DNA of 64,000 bases from Pinus tabuliformis. Lineage: Eukaryota > Streptophyta > Pinopsida > Pinales > Pinaceae. The translations under genes were made by a program, and so were the position numbers. The notes under the pieces are model-generated. The model was not told the origin of the DNA. It was given only the letters and a program-made list of their open reading frames with translations, and did no database searches. The stretch covers positions 798,067,119 through 798,131,118 of the forward strand of contig CM062805.1 in NCBI GenBank assembly GCA_031772625.1. The letters run 5' to 3'. Below, piece by piece: positions 44,613-54,786 of this stretch; the first letter of the stretch is position 1; each line of letters begins with the position of its first letter.

Positions 44613-45220
44613 GGGGAATTTTGAGGTCTAAAATAGTCCTCCTAAGAAAATTATAAAATAATAGTGGAAATAATAAAATAATATTAGATTACATCATTAA
44701 ATTTTAGAGGGAAAAATAAAAAACTATTGTTTCAACTCGTATTTTCAACTTATCTCCCTATGGGTTTACTCAAATTTCAAACATAAATACTCATTGGACG
44801 CAAGATTGGATTCCTCATTCAAGGATTACCCATTTTGTATACTTTTGATGGACCCTACCACACGAAAAATGAGAAATACATGAAAAATGTGATTGCAATC
44901 GTTTTTTTTTTTTTTTTGTGTTGTAGGGTCTATCGAAAGTATGCAACATGGGCACTCCTTGGATAAGGAATTAAATTTTGCATCCAACGAGTGCTCCCTC
45001 TCAAAATTTGAGTAAAACCTTAGGGAGTTAAGTTGAAAATATGAGTTGAAAAAGTAGTTTAATTATTTTATTATTTTTTAATATTTTTATTTTTTACTCC
45101 AAAAATGGTGAATCATCCCCCATAGTTCACATCATCATCTTGAATCCTATTGGTTCTTATAAAGTTTATTTTGGTTGTACATTTTTTTTAGGAGGCCCAT
45201 TTTACACCTCAAAATTCCCT
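44613..45220. mobile_element. Foldback/MITE-like element in D1 gag
   Basis: 608 bp with terminal inverted repeats GGGGAATTTTGAGGTCTAAA and a TA on each side (ancestrally TTAGGGG..CCCCTAA), as for Tc1/mariner-type insertion; a 3-bp TTA duplication (Harbinger type) fits this copy as well. It has no ORF. It contains a long imperfect inverted repeat with a T run replacing part of the centre at about 44905. It splits D1 gag at the same place as the copy at 48367. Confidence 0.75.
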
Positions 45221-45555
45221 TAATGTGACGTGTGGGGCGACTTTGAGAAGTGCAAAAGTAATTTTTTCCCGATTGGAAAAGTCGTGAACTGAAAAATACC
45301 TTTCCAACAGATTTAACCATTTATCTACGATGCCTTCATATATATGGCCCTCAAATACGGGAATATCAAAGTTAGCTTGTACCTTAAAATGAGTGGCACC
45401 TCTAAAGTCACTGCTGGATGAAGATGTGTTGTCCGTGGCTAACCATCGAAGGATCTGGGAAAATTTATCCATCATCGCGTTCCTCTTCACTCTAGGGATT
45501 CCTCAAGCATTATTTTGAAATGATCTCCTGCCTCGTCTTTCTTTTCTTCCACCAT
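45221..45555 (-). pseudogene. D1 gag, N-terminal part
   Basis: The ATG at 45555 (MVEEKKDEAGD) opens gag but meets a TGA near 45490 where D2 has CGA, together with a one-base indel. The frame 45490-45221 gives FRGATHFKVQANFDIPVFEG, DKWLNLLERYFSVHDF and ITFALLKVAPHVTL, a gag capsid start of the chromovirus type. It then runs into the foldback element. Confidence 0.75.
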
Positions 45556-45670
45556 GGGAGGCTAGAGGGTTTTGTGAGGTTGGTCTTGCAAATGTTTAAC
45601 TAGATCAAGCCCTAACTCCTCATACCCTGATCTCGTTGGGGATATGCAAAGAGAAACCAAGAAAGAGAAG

Positions 45671-45685
45671 ACCACTCTGATTCCA
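45671..45685 (-). other. D1 primer-binding site (initiator Met tRNA type)
   Basis: On the minus strand TGGAATCAGAGTGGT stands one base after the LTR end TTGGTTCA. It is close to TGGTATCAGAGC. Confidence 0.65.
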
Positions 45686-45686
45686 C

Positions 45687-46278
45687 TGAACCAAACTTAT
45701 GCAGGAACACAACAAAATACAAAAATACCTATATACACAGAGATGCAACATAAATAAAGCTTCATTTCATTAATATCAAAGAACTGAAATAGATCAGGCG
45801 ATGGTAGCTTATCTCTGAGAAGAGATGTGGTGGCGCCATGCCTTTGAACTGTGTTACAATGAGGCATAAACACCTATTTATTATTGAGAAACAATGGAAA
45901 AACTTAAACATCCTAAAACCTAACCCTAGGAGATGAAGCGCTAAAACTTTGGGCCTCGTTTGGGTAAATTGGTACACCAACTTCCTGGGGTTGTAACTTT
46001 GGCATATGATCTCCATTTGGCTATCATAATACCTTGGTTTGAAGATTTCGAAGAAAAAGTCGAAAACAAGCATGTAATTGAATTCAACCTTTTTCCAATC
46101 TCTTTATTTTCCCTAAAAACATCGTTTTGCGCCTCAAAACGACTCCGAAAGTTAATGGCTTGAAAAACTTCCAAAAATAGTAAATTGTGATACAATTAAG
46201 AAAACTAAAAAACCTAAAGAGACAGTGTTGGGGGTCCAAGTGGAATAGGTGAATTTCCACCAATATCCACTTTGATCA
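45687..46278 (-). repeat. LTR shared by D1 (as 5' LTR) and D2 (as 3' LTR)
   Basis: 592 bp, TGATCAAAGTGG to TTGGTTCA on the minus strand. Upstream of it is the D2 purine tract and downstream the D1 primer site, so one LTR serves two internal regions. It matches 49446-50057. Confidence 0.82.
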
Positions 46279-46291
46279 GTCCTCCCCCCTT
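46279..46291 (-). other. D2 polypurine tract
   Basis: AAGGGGGGAGGAC on the minus strand, directly before the shared LTR. Confidence 0.8.
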
Positions 46292-47335
46292 AGGAAGCAA
46301 TGGTCCCCATTGCGTTGATTGCCTCCATGAGATGGGGAAACTTCTGCTAAACTTGATCCCTGGAGAGCCACTTGCCTTGGTGCATGAATTTGACAACTTT
46401 GACAACTTGATACAGTTTGACATTCTGCTGGCGAGTGTTCATTTATTTTTGTGTCCATGATCCGATCAATTGTGGCTTGTTCTGTGTAGTCTGGGTTTAA
46501 CTCTATTGGTGTGAGTTGTTTTGCAATGTCTGATGCGTCCAGTAATGGTGGAAAGTATGGTCAAAGGTAGTCCACATTGAACATTAAGTGCAGGGCAAGG
46601 AATGGTGGGAATTTAAGCTCAAAAGCATTGTCCCCTATAGCCTTAGTGATGGTGTAAGGCCCATATCGTAGCGAGCAAAGTTTGCGGTGGGGCCCAACGA
46701 GGCACTCCTTCTATAGATGTAACCAAAGTTTTATTGCCCACCTGGAACTTGTGTGGCACCTGATGCTGATCATGATGCTGCTTGTACTTAGCATTGGCTC
46801 TATCTAATATGTCATGGACCTGCTGGCGGATGTGCTAAATGCGCTCAATGAAGATGTTAACCCTGTGAGCTTCAGATTGGACATGAGCTGAATCTGCCTG
46901 AGTAGCTGCAAAGGGTATGGCCATGTCAATAGGACATAGTGGATGGAATCCTAACCCCACTGAAAGGGGTTGTGACTAGGTGAGCTATGGAGAGATCTGT
47001 TGTAGCTGTGTTGGACATAGGGGAGGTTTTAATCCCATATGCATGGATGCTTCGAGATGTACATACGTAGAATGCGTATGATCATCTTGTTGACAAACTC
47101 TATTTTGCCATCAGGTTGGGGGTGGAAAGCCAAGGACTTAGTGAGCTTGGTATCCAACATCGACTAGAGACTTTGCTAAAATGTAATTAGGAACCTGCTA
47201 TCTTGATCTGGATAATGGATTGTGGGATACCAAAATGTACCCACACTCATTCAAAGAAGATCTTAGCAGTGGTTTTTGCCATGATACCCTTCTTGCAAGC
47301 CACCAAAATGGCCATCTTAGTTAATCTGTAGATGA
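46292..47335 (-). pseudogene. D2 integrase
   Basis: Minus strand. It begins at the deletion joint with VVIYRLTKMAILVACKKGI, an integrase core start, then VWVHFGIPQSII, FHPQPDGK-like reading, ILRMYISKHP and a C-terminal part near 46760-46560 (VPHKFQVGNKTLV, GPY-like and IPPFL-like readings). Many stops and shifts make the reading partly inferred. The N-terminal zinc part, RNase H and RT are missing. Confidence 0.7.
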
Positions 47336-47342
47336 CCACAAG
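47336..47342. other. D2 internal deletion joint with microhomology
   Basis: CCACAAG (CTTGTGG on the minus strand) is where protease sequence like that of D1 at 43575 jumps to integrase. CTTGTGG fits the protease side (PYLW) and is also compatible with the integrase side (LVV). Confidence 0.65.
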
Positions 47343-48366
47343 TGTGGTTGTCCTAATAATACATTATAAACTTCAAGAGGAGCAACATCATGTAGTACCT
47401 CATTCATGAAGGGCTTGATGCTGTTGGGAAGGCGACACTGATGGCTGACGCAAAGATCTCTTCCTTGGTGAAGCAGCTCGATGGTTTACGCCTGCGGACG
47501 TGCTGTAGTTGGTAGGTCTAGCCGCTTCATGACCTCGACTGAATGAGGTTTTTTTGACTCCCGCTATCGACAATGAACTACAATGGAGAACCCTTCACCC
47601 ACATTTGTGAGTGGAAGAGGCATTCCCCCTCCTCTGGATCTTTAGGCTCATTCTTTTGGATCTTAGTGGTGGCCACAGTGGCATTGGGCTCCATGTTAAT
47701 GATCTTCTTCCCTTTTTCGTTCTCATTGCTAAGTTACAACTTAGAGTTGGAACATGCATCTGATTTGGAAGCCTTCAGCTCAGCCACCAGTGACTGCTTG
47801 GCCCAACACTCACTCGTGTTGTGAGTTGAGCTCTTATGGAACTCACACCATTTTCCCGTGTCCTTCTTTGTCTTCATGATGTTTTTCTTTGCTTGCGGCT
47901 TCGGTGGATTGTCCTAGGTCACCTCACCTTAGCTTTGTCCTTTGCACTGTGGTTTGGGGGTGCCTTTTCCTTGCTTCAGATTCACAGATCCAAAGTATCA
48001 CTTCTTATGTTTAAACTTTTGCTCAATCTTGACAACGTATTGGTACGTCATGTCAAGCGAGGAGATGTCCTGGAACTCCATCTCATCCTGGATGTACTTG
48101 TGTAGACAGTCGCGCTACTTTAGTACCGAATGCCACTCATAATCCTTGATACCTAGCTTCGTGCGAAGGGTATGGAAATTTTTTTTAAACTCCGGCACAT
48201 CTTGGTCCCTTCCATGCCATAGAGTGGTCCACTTTATGTATTTATCTTCAAACTCTCGACCGGGTAATATTGTTTCTTGATGGCGTCTCGGAAATAATTT
48301 CAAGTGGGTGCCGCTGATTCCCTCTCGTCCTTTTGTTTATAGTAGGTTTCCCACAAGTCCTCATTA
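47343..48366 (-). pseudogene. D2 gag (C-terminal) and protease start
   Basis: It is colinear with 43579-44612 of D1: gag with DAIKKQYYPVESLR-type reading, FHTLRTKLGIKDYEWHSVLK at 48180-48115, and a knuckle near 47820-47860, then the acidic tail and the start of protease. Stops are frequent. At the left it ends at the deletion joint. Confidence 0.7.
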
Positions 48367-48975
48367 GGGGAATTTTGAGGTCTAAAATAGGCCTCCTAAG
48401 GAAATTATAAAATAATAGTGGAAATAATAAAATAAGAATAGATTACATCATCAAATTTTAGAGGGAAAAAAGAAAAAACTATTTTTTCAATCTGTATTTT
48501 CAACTTATCTCCCTATGGGTTTACTCAAATTTTGATCGGAAATACTCATTGGAATCCTCATCCAATGAGTACCCATGTTGCATACTTTTGATGGACCCTA
48601 CCACACGAAAAATGAGAAATACATAAAAAATGTGATTGCAATCACGTTTTTTCATGTATTTCTCATTTTTTGTGTAGTAGGGTCTATCAAAAGTATGCAA
48701 CATGAGTACTCCTTGGACGAGGAATTAAATTTTACATCCAATGAGTACTCTCGCTCGAAATTTGAGTTACATTTTAGGGAGTCAAGTTGAAAATACGAGT
48801 TGAAAAAGTAGTTTTATTATTTTATTATGTTTTAATATTTTTACTTTTTTACTCCAAAAATGGTGAATCATCCCCCATGGTTGACATCATCATATTGAAT
48901 CCTCTTTATTTTTATAAAGTTTATTTCGGTTGTACATTTTTCTTAGGAGGCCCATTTTAGACCTCAAAATTCCCC
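48367..48975. mobile_element. Foldback/MITE-like element in D2 gag
   Basis: 609 bp with intact GGGGAATTTTGAGG.. CCTCAAAATTCCCC ends flanked by TA (TTAGGGG..CCCCTAA). The centre is GTGATTGCAATCAC at 48632-48645, flanked by inverted arms of about 60 bp (48571-48629 and 48651-48713) with few mismatches. Transcribed, it would form a long hairpin. Open frames on both strands in it simply reflect the palindrome. Confidence 0.8.
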
Positions 48976-49314
48976 TAATGTGATGTGTGGGGTGACTTTG
49001 AGAAGTGCCAAAGTATTTTTTTCCCGATTGGAAAAGTCATGAACTGAAAAATACCCTTCCAACAAATTTAACCATTTATCTACGTCGCCTGCATCTGTTT
49101 GACCCTCAAATGTGGGAATATCAAAGTTAACTTGTACCTTAAAAGGAGTGGCGCCTCTAGAGTCATTGCTGGATGAAGATGTGTCACCTGTGGGTAGCAA
49201 TCGAAGGATCTAGGCAATGTTATCTGTCATTGCGTTCCTTTGTCGCTCGAGGGCTTCCTCGAGCAATATTTTGAAAGGATCTCCTACCCCCTTGTCTTTC
49301 TTTTCTTTCGCCAT
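48976..49314 (-). pseudogene. D2 gag, N-terminal part
   Basis: The ATG at 49314 (MAKEKKDKGVGDPFKILLEE) runs to a TAG near 49213 (after NIA), then on in the same phase with LPTGDTSSSSNDSRGATPFK, FDIPTFEGQTDAG and WLNLLEGYFSVHDFSNRE to the foldback element. It is better preserved than D1. Confidence 0.78.
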
Positions 49315-49430
49315 GGGAGGCCGTCGGATTTTACAAGGCTAGTCGTGTAAAGGCTCAACCAGATCAAGCCCTAACTTCACATACCTTGACCTCGTTGGGG
49401 ACATGCAAAGAAAAATAGAGAAAGAAAAAA

Positions 49431-49444
49431 CAACTTTTATACCA
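49431..49444 (-). other. D2 primer-binding site (decayed)
   Basis: TGGTATAAAAGTTG on the minus strand; together with the D1 form it points to an ancestral TGGTATCAGAG-type site. Confidence 0.6.
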
Positions 49445-49445
49445 C

Positions 49446-50057
49446 TGATCTAGACTTATGCAAGAACACAAAAAAATAGAGAAATACACAGAAATGCAAC
49501 AGAAATAAAACTTCATTTCATTAATATCAAAGAACTAAAATATGCTTACATACATAAATAAAAATGAACTAGCTCAGGCGATGGTAGCTTATCTTTGAGA
49601 AGAGATGTGGTGGCTACATGCCTCTAAATTGTGTTACAATGAGGCTTAAAGGCCTATTTATTATTGGGAAACAATGGAAAACCCGAAACATTAAAAACCT
49701 AACCCTAGGAGATGAAGCGCCAAAACTGTGGGCCCCGTATGGGTAAATTGGTACATCAACTTCCTTACATTGTAACCTTGGAATATGATCTTCGTTTGGC
49801 TATCAAAATACCTAGTTTCGAAGATTTCAAAGAGAAGTCCAAAAACAAGCTAGCAAGCCCATTGGTGAGTTTTTGAGTCTCTCTGTTTTCCTTAAAAACT
49901 TCGTTTAGGGCCTCAAAATGACTCTGGAAGTTTAGGACATGAAAATTTGCCAAAAATAGTAAATTGTGCTACAATTAAGGAAATTGAAAAATTGAAGGAG
50001 ACAGTGTTGGGGGTCTAAGTGGAATAGGCCGGTGGCCACCAATATCCATATCAATCA
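49446..50057 (-). repeat. D2 5' LTR
   Basis: 612 bp, TGATTGATATGG to CTAGATCA on the minus strand, similar throughout to 45687-46278. Confidence 0.82.
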
Positions 50058-50752
50058 CTCGATGACTGGCGCAATTTCAGGTGATTAGAAGGCCTCTCTG
50101 CTATCATCTCATTATGGATTATTGAGAACTAAGAGAGATGAGGAGGGTGTTAAGAAACAATGAATAATCCATTAAAGAAAAAAAAACATCAATCTTTATA
50201 ACAACACAAAACTTCATAAGAATGAACAATAGGTAGTCACCTAGGTTGCAACAATCATGGACACATTTGTTATGGTAGAAACATCAAAAGGAAACCCTAA
50301 AGATTGAATGTAATATGCTTTGAAACATGGTGATCAATATGAGCAAGGGGGGGCCTATGAGGGGCCTCAATTAAGGTTTCATTTGTGAATTCAAACCATG
50401 GAAGACTAAAGGTGCAAGAGACAACGCATCAACTTGACAATATAATAGAAATTGAAAAAACAACCTTAGAACCAGACAATGCAACATGGGAAGATATGGT
50501 TAGTAGACATGGATTTTGTTAGTTTTTATGTTTTACAAAGTTCTTAGTATTTTGGGTTTTACAAATTGAAAAGAGTGCATTAGTTTATCTATTCAAAAGA
50601 GAAAAGTGAAAGACATTTTCATTGAGTTCTTTTGGATTTGATTTGGTGTTGCTTTGATTGGTGCATCATTTGCATAAGGAGAATTTGAATCAAAAATATC
50701 ATTTTTGCTTTAGTTGAAGCTTAATTGCATTAGAGCATCTAAAAATAAAAGA
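50058..50752 (+). other. Stretch between D2 and G1
   Basis: Mostly AT-rich sequence without a gene. At about 50395-50520 a plus-strand reading HQLDNIIEIEKTTLEPDNATW then ED resembles the end of an integrase chromodomain-type tail (ATWE box). It is short and the assignment is weak. Confidence 0.3.
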
Positions 50753-53353
50753 GAACATCATTTAGATAAAGTGCATCTTAGTAAAGTAAAAATCTTTTTT
50801 GCTTTCGATAAATTGCATGTTGGATAGTGAAAGTGAAGTTTAGTTTTGCTTTTGCATTTTGCATTTGGGAAATAAAAGTTATTGGAGGCATGTTCTTTGA
50901 TGCATTCTCTTGTCTGATGCATTAGTTGATTGAATTCTCTTCCCTTGCTAGTATAGCATTCATCGAAGTGAAAAGATTCCTTTGCTATAGTTTCATTTTA
51001 GGATTTAGGTGACATCGTTTGAGCCCAAAATCGAAACATAATTCGAAAGAAACATTAAAATTTATTGAATTAACCTAAGGAGCATTTGGAACTTAACACA
51101 AACATTTAGAGGTCTAGGCTAGAGACATTTTTTGACGTCTATAAACCTAGCAGTTGCCGTTAACTGCTTGCATTGCATCCCGGGGGTGAAATCTTGTTCC
51201 ATTACGGAAGTATATTGGAGGTTCTCCAACACTGTTGGGTATATTGGAGGCAATCTAGTATGTCAAGTATATGGGAACGCTCTCACCAAATGGTTATGCA
51301 TTAGACAACGCTAACACGGACTTGTGCTCCCTGTATCGATCCGTATATATTGGGAAACCCCACTAGGTTGCTATCCTTTAGCCACACGTAATCGAGTCAA
51401 CCACCTTGTAGACGTGATACAACAAACACAACATTCAGGGAGATCGACCGGCATACGTTAAGCCCTTGGTTTCAGCTAAGTTGTTTATAGCATTCATGGA
51501 TACTTGGTAAACCCTCTTGATTAGTACACCCTTTTTGATTTATTTCTTGTTTTTAAGTTCTAAAATTTAACTGCCCACGATAACATGACTTAACTATGCA
51601 ATTGTCCTTGGCCTCATATAGCCTGATTAATAGTAAATTTTAATTGTAAGCTCAAATCAACCACCCCTTATTGTTTTTGAGAAAAGGTCATCCTGGTTGA
51701 ACCACCAGGTTCACCTTACATATCCCCTTCATCATCTAACACTGAAGGGTCATCACAAGAAGTCCACCCTAAAATTTCACAGTCGCCTAAAGACAAAGGT
51801 CTTGAACTTGGAATTATCTCGAGTATTCAACCTCTTGCTTCTCGTCCTCCACCTTGAGACTCATCATCTTGGGAATCTGTCCTAGAAACTCCTGAGAGTC
51901 TGCAGAGGTTTTTATTATTCCCTGTGAATCCGCTTTTTGATCCATTGGTCATATCTCCTCAATGACCGTATAGTCCGTATGATAATCTCGGTGTTCCTTT
52001 GGAGCTTTCTCCACGATCTTCACAAACTCCCCCTCGCCAACTGTTTCCACCCATGGCATCATAAGGTGAGTTTGAAACCTCTCCTTGAGGTCCTCCTCCC
52101 GAAGTCTCAGCCACTCACACTCTTAGTGTTGGCGATGATTCTAAATATAACTTTCCACCTGAAGGATTTATGTATGTGGGAAGTGTACCACCTCCACCAC
52201 CACCTCAAAGCAGCGAACCTTTATTTCCACCTGGTTACACCTCTTCAACTTAATTGGTTTTAGGTACTCCAAGTGCATCTTCACTTTATCATAATCCTGC
52301 TTGGTCGTTGGGAACCATGCCTACTTCTGGTCCATTTGTTTCAAGCACGGCCTCTCAAATTCCTGTACAAACTGCGTTTATTCAGTTCCTGTACAACCGA
52401 TAGTTACAGTTGGGATAATTAATGTCCCTATAGGTTCCTTAGGTCCTCCATTAAGTGGAAAATATGTGCCACGAGATATCCCACAACATGGGGGGCAACA
52501 ACCACCTCCTCCATATGTACCTCCTGTTTCGGGTGGAACTTATGCGAGTGGATATTAAACTCACGCTACTGGAGTCAGTCAAAATGTTGGCAGTGTATCT
52601 TATCCTAGTGGATCATCTATTCCATTTGGATAATGCCAAATCTTGTATCAACAACCTCTTTCGACCCAGATACCCTACCAACAATCGTACCCTCTGTATG
52701 GCTCACAACAACCTCAAAATCCACCTTTTACTCAACAGGTAGGACCCCAAATGTAGCCTGGTTCAAATCCATCATTTGGGACATCTGGTAAATTTCAAAC
52801 TGGAACCGATCAGTACCAACCTGGAACTCAACAAATTTCATAAGGAAATTTCCAACAACAACAAACTTATGTACAACAAGTACCTTATGTGCAACAAGGG
52901 ATTTATCAACAACTATTGTAGCAGGAAAACCAACCCTTATACCAACAAGGCCAACCCTTATAGCAACAAGGTCAACCCCTACAACAGTAGGGTCAACAAT
53001 TTTATCAGCAGGGTCAACAATTGCAACAAAAACCTTATACTCCATACTCTTCACAAGTTTATTATCCACCTTATGGTTCTCAACGACGTATGACGGGTCA
53101 GTATCAACCTTCACCTTGTCAAAACCCACCTTTGTGGGGGAACAATCCACCTTTGTATGGTCAGAATACCTCTCAATGGGGGCAATATCAAGCTCCTTAT
53201 GGTCAAAATATTCCACTTTGAAGGCAAAACCCATACCAACAAGGTTGGAATCCACAAGCTGGGCCTTATCAAAGGCCTCCCATGCCTTTGAATCCACAAT
53301 TTCCATTTCTAGCAACATTGGAACTATCGAATGTGTTAAGGCCCACAAATTAC
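50753..53353 (+). mobile_element. G1: first copy of tandem Ogre/Tat-like leader-gag segment
   Basis: It begins AGAGAACATCATTTAGATAA and is repeated from 53354. It contains a leader with the TTTAGAGGTCTAGGCTAGAG block (about 51104) shared with A, then a gag start. No LTR is recognised. The joint with G2 lies in ..CACAAATTACT/AGAGAACATC. Confidence 0.65.
51686..53353 (+). pseudogene. G1 gag, Q/P-rich N-terminal part
   Basis: A long frame can be followed from about 51686 (EPPGSPYISPSSSN) through TGA and TAA stops at positions where CGA or CAA would fit. It passes an ATG at 52053, VGSVPPPPP (about 52178) and long Q/Y/P-rich repeats (YGSQQPQNPPF type). It is cut off at the duplication joint before the capsid core. 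Compared with A, the N-terminal region is longer and richer in Gln. Confidence 0.6.
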
Positions 53354-53973
53354 TAGAGAACATCATTTAGATAAAGTGCATCTTAGTAAAGTAAAAATTA
53401 TTTTTGCTTTCGATAGATTGCATGTTGGGTAGTGAAAGCGAAGTTTAGTTTTGCTTTTGCATTTTTCATTTGGAAAAGAAAAGTTAGTGGAGGCATGTTT
53501 TTTGATGCATTCTCTTATTTGATGCATTAATTCATTGAATTCTCTTCCCTTGCTAGTATAGCATTCATTGAAGTGAAAAGTTTCCTTTTCTCATATAGTT
53601 CCATTTTAGGATTCAGGTGACATTGTTTGAGCCCAAAATTGAAACATAATTCAAGAACAACATTAAAATTTACTAAATTAACGTAAGGAGCATTTGGATC
53701 TTAACACAAACATTTAGAGGTCTAGGCTAGAGACATTTTCGACGTCTATAAACTTAGAAACTATCATTAACTGCTTGAATTGTATCCCGGGGGTGAAATA
53801 TCGTTCCAGTACAGAAGTATATCGGAGGTTCTCTAGTACTCTTGGGTATATCAGAGGCACTCTAGTATGGGAATGCTCTCATCGAATAGTTATGCATTAG
53901 ACAACACTAACACAGACTTGTGCTCCTCATGCTGTCGCGTATATATTGGGAGATCCCACTAGGTTGCTATCCT

Positions 53974-54474
53974 TGTAGGTTTTAACCCCGTACAGAAATT
54001 ACCTGCATACGAATTCTAAAACACATAAAATAAACAATGTGAGAGCATAACACATAAAATACCTATACACAGAGATTTCCCCCTGGATCCCAAAACCTGG
54101 ACTACCAGCTTGATTTTTCATTATGTTCCTTTCAATGTTATAATACATATTTATAGATGCCGAAGCATCCAATACCATGGACCGAAAACCATTGCGTCCA
54201 AAACCTGGACCGAAAAACCATCGCGTCCAAAAACATGTGCGAAAATCATGCACAAAACCATAGGTGGGTCCGCCCAACCTAACATAGGTTCCAAAACCAA
54301 AATTTTCTAGGGCGCTACCCTGGACCCCATAGAGTGGGGTTACATGCACCCCTCAAACCCCCTGTGACCCCCCTGCTACGCAATTGACGCAACGAATGGG
54401 GGGCTCCGCCCCCCCTCTAACGCCCCAGTTAACTACGTGGGCTAGTCGTGAAAAGAATATAACACAACCCAACA
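53974..54474. mobile_element. Solo LTR in G2 leader (501 bp)
   Basis: TGTAGGTTTT.. AACCCAACA flanked by ATCCT at 53969-53973 and 54475-54479. G1 shows the empty site (GCTATCCTTTAGCC near 51378). A GC-rich hairpin GGGGGGCTCCGCCCCCC lies at 54398-54414. No ORF belongs to it. Confidence 0.8.
54398..54414. terminator. GC hairpin in solo LTR
   Basis: Seven-base stem GGGGGGC/GCCCCCC with a TCC loop. It may be an RNA structure of the LTR transcript; the terminator label is only the nearest class. Confidence 0.35.
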
Positions 54475-54786
54475 ATCCTTTAGCCACAGGTAATCAAGCC
54501 AGCCATCTTGTAGACATGATACACCAAACACAACATTCAGAGAGATCGACCATCATTCATTAAGTCCTTGGTTTCAGTTGAGGTGTATATAGCGGTTCAC
54601 AAATGCTTGGTAAACCCTCTTGCCTAGTACACCCTTTTTGATTTATTTCTTGTTTTTAAGTTCTAAAATTTAACTTCCCACGATAAGATGAATTACCTAT
54701 GTAGTTATCCTTGGCCATATTGCCTAATTAATAGTAAATTTTAATTGTAAGCTCAAATCAACCACCTCTTATTGTTTTTGAGAAAA

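Noticed and set aside
48521-48790. Similar frames on both strands (MLHTFD..)
   Set aside because: They are produced by the palindrome of the foldback element, not by genes.
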